Both the position numbers and the translations under genes were made by a program. The notes beneath the pieces were generated by a model. That model was not told the DNA's origin, searched no databases, and saw nothing but the letters and a program-made list of their open reading frames with translations. From the NCBI GenBank assembly GCA_043777755.1, contig JAYWHK010000194.1:1-23957 (forward strand): DNA of 23,957 bases. Reading direction: 5' to 3'. Numbering within the stretch: the stretch's first letter is position 1; each line of letters starts with the position of its first letter. Source of the stretch: CANHEE01 sp043777755. GTDB lineage: Bacteria; Bacteroidota; Bacteroidia; Chitinophagales; Saprospiraceae. Positions 23,794 to 23,957 of this stretch are shown one piece after another.

Positions 23794-23930
23794 ATTTAGC
23801 ACACGAACTTACGCAGATGATGCTTCGCATCACTCACGGATTTTCACGGATTCCTCACAAAGGGAATCCGTGAAAATCCGTGAGTGAAATCAATTTATTG
23901 ATTTTATCTGCGATAATTCGTGTGCTAAAT
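23794..23930. repeat. 137-bp closed-stem (cloverleaf-like) palindromic element
   Basis: Outer arms of 25 bp (ATTTAGCACACGAACTTACG onward at 23794-23818; right arm 23906-23930) pair with about three mismatches. They enclose three hairpins. The first is GATGC-TTC-GCATC. The second has a perfect 23-bp stem built on ACTCACGGATTTTCACGGAT with loop TCACAAA. The third is AAATCAA-TTTA-TTGATTT. Together with the element at 23652-23772 it fills the 308 bp after the EamA gene. The last 27 bp of the window show nothing recognisable. It is not a tRNA: there is no T-loop, anticodon stem or CCA. Confidence 0.85.
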
Positions 23931-23957
23931 CCTTCTTAATTTGCCAGTACATAATTT

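Noticed and set aside
23794..23930. tRNA-like gene because of the cloverleaf
   Set aside because: Stems are too long, and there is no anticodon loop, T-loop or acceptor end; the sequence is dominated by a 23-bp perfect hairpin.

Overview
The window reads as chromosomal DNA of a low-GC Bacteroidota bacterium, most likely from the Cytophagia/Saprospiria/Chitinophagia side. The evidence is a long Bacteroidota-type NusB, two different type IX secretion (T9SS) C-terminal sorting domains, start codons without Shine-Dalgarno sequences, and several -7 boxes of the Bacteroidota form TAnnTTTG. No phage, integrase, transposase, CRISPR array, rRNA or tRNA was seen. Most genes are ordinary core or envelope genes; the unusual content lies between them.

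Layout: 1-2518 holds a gene tail, nusB and, convergently, tyrS, separated by a two-way terminator. 2519-4533 holds a LolC/LolE-like permease gene flanked by two copies of a ~160 bp palindromic element. 4534-6586 holds a secreted META-domain protein, then a 496 bp gene-free stretch packed with three inverted-repeat modules, then a 2-oxoglutarate/Fe(II) oxygenase on the minus strand. 6590-8132 holds a REP-like hairpin cluster and a periplasmic-binding-fold lipoprotein. 8321-10951 holds a lipoprotein, a small conserved unknown and a DnaQ-exonuclease/GIY-YIG fusion. 11053-12727 holds a small T9SS type B protein and a probable outer-membrane protein. 12791-17049 is a translationally coupled pair: a NahK-like sugar kinase and an exported GH2 beta-galactosidase. 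17214-19052 is a UbiD-family decarboxylase. 19055-22671 is a seven-module T9SS type A surface protein whose gene is bracketed by copies of one 76 bp repeat. 22768-23649 is an EamA transporter, and the window ends in two more inverted-repeat elements.

Working together: the kinase/beta-galactosidase pair suggests scavenging of galactose- and hexosamine-containing glycans. The META protein, two lipoproteins, LolC/E-like permease, outer-membrane protein and T9SS cargos form a scattered set of envelope genes rather than one operon.

The most notable signal is the number of distinct intergenic palindromic elements. Two families have the architecture of REP/BIME elements: a GTAG- or GGAG-headed hairpin facing an inverted partner. 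Others are closed-stem structures in which an outer stem encloses one long hairpin plus mini-hairpins. No RAYT transposase is visible here, so any mobilising enzyme would lie elsewhere in the genome. All calls come from reading the sequence; no database search was run.
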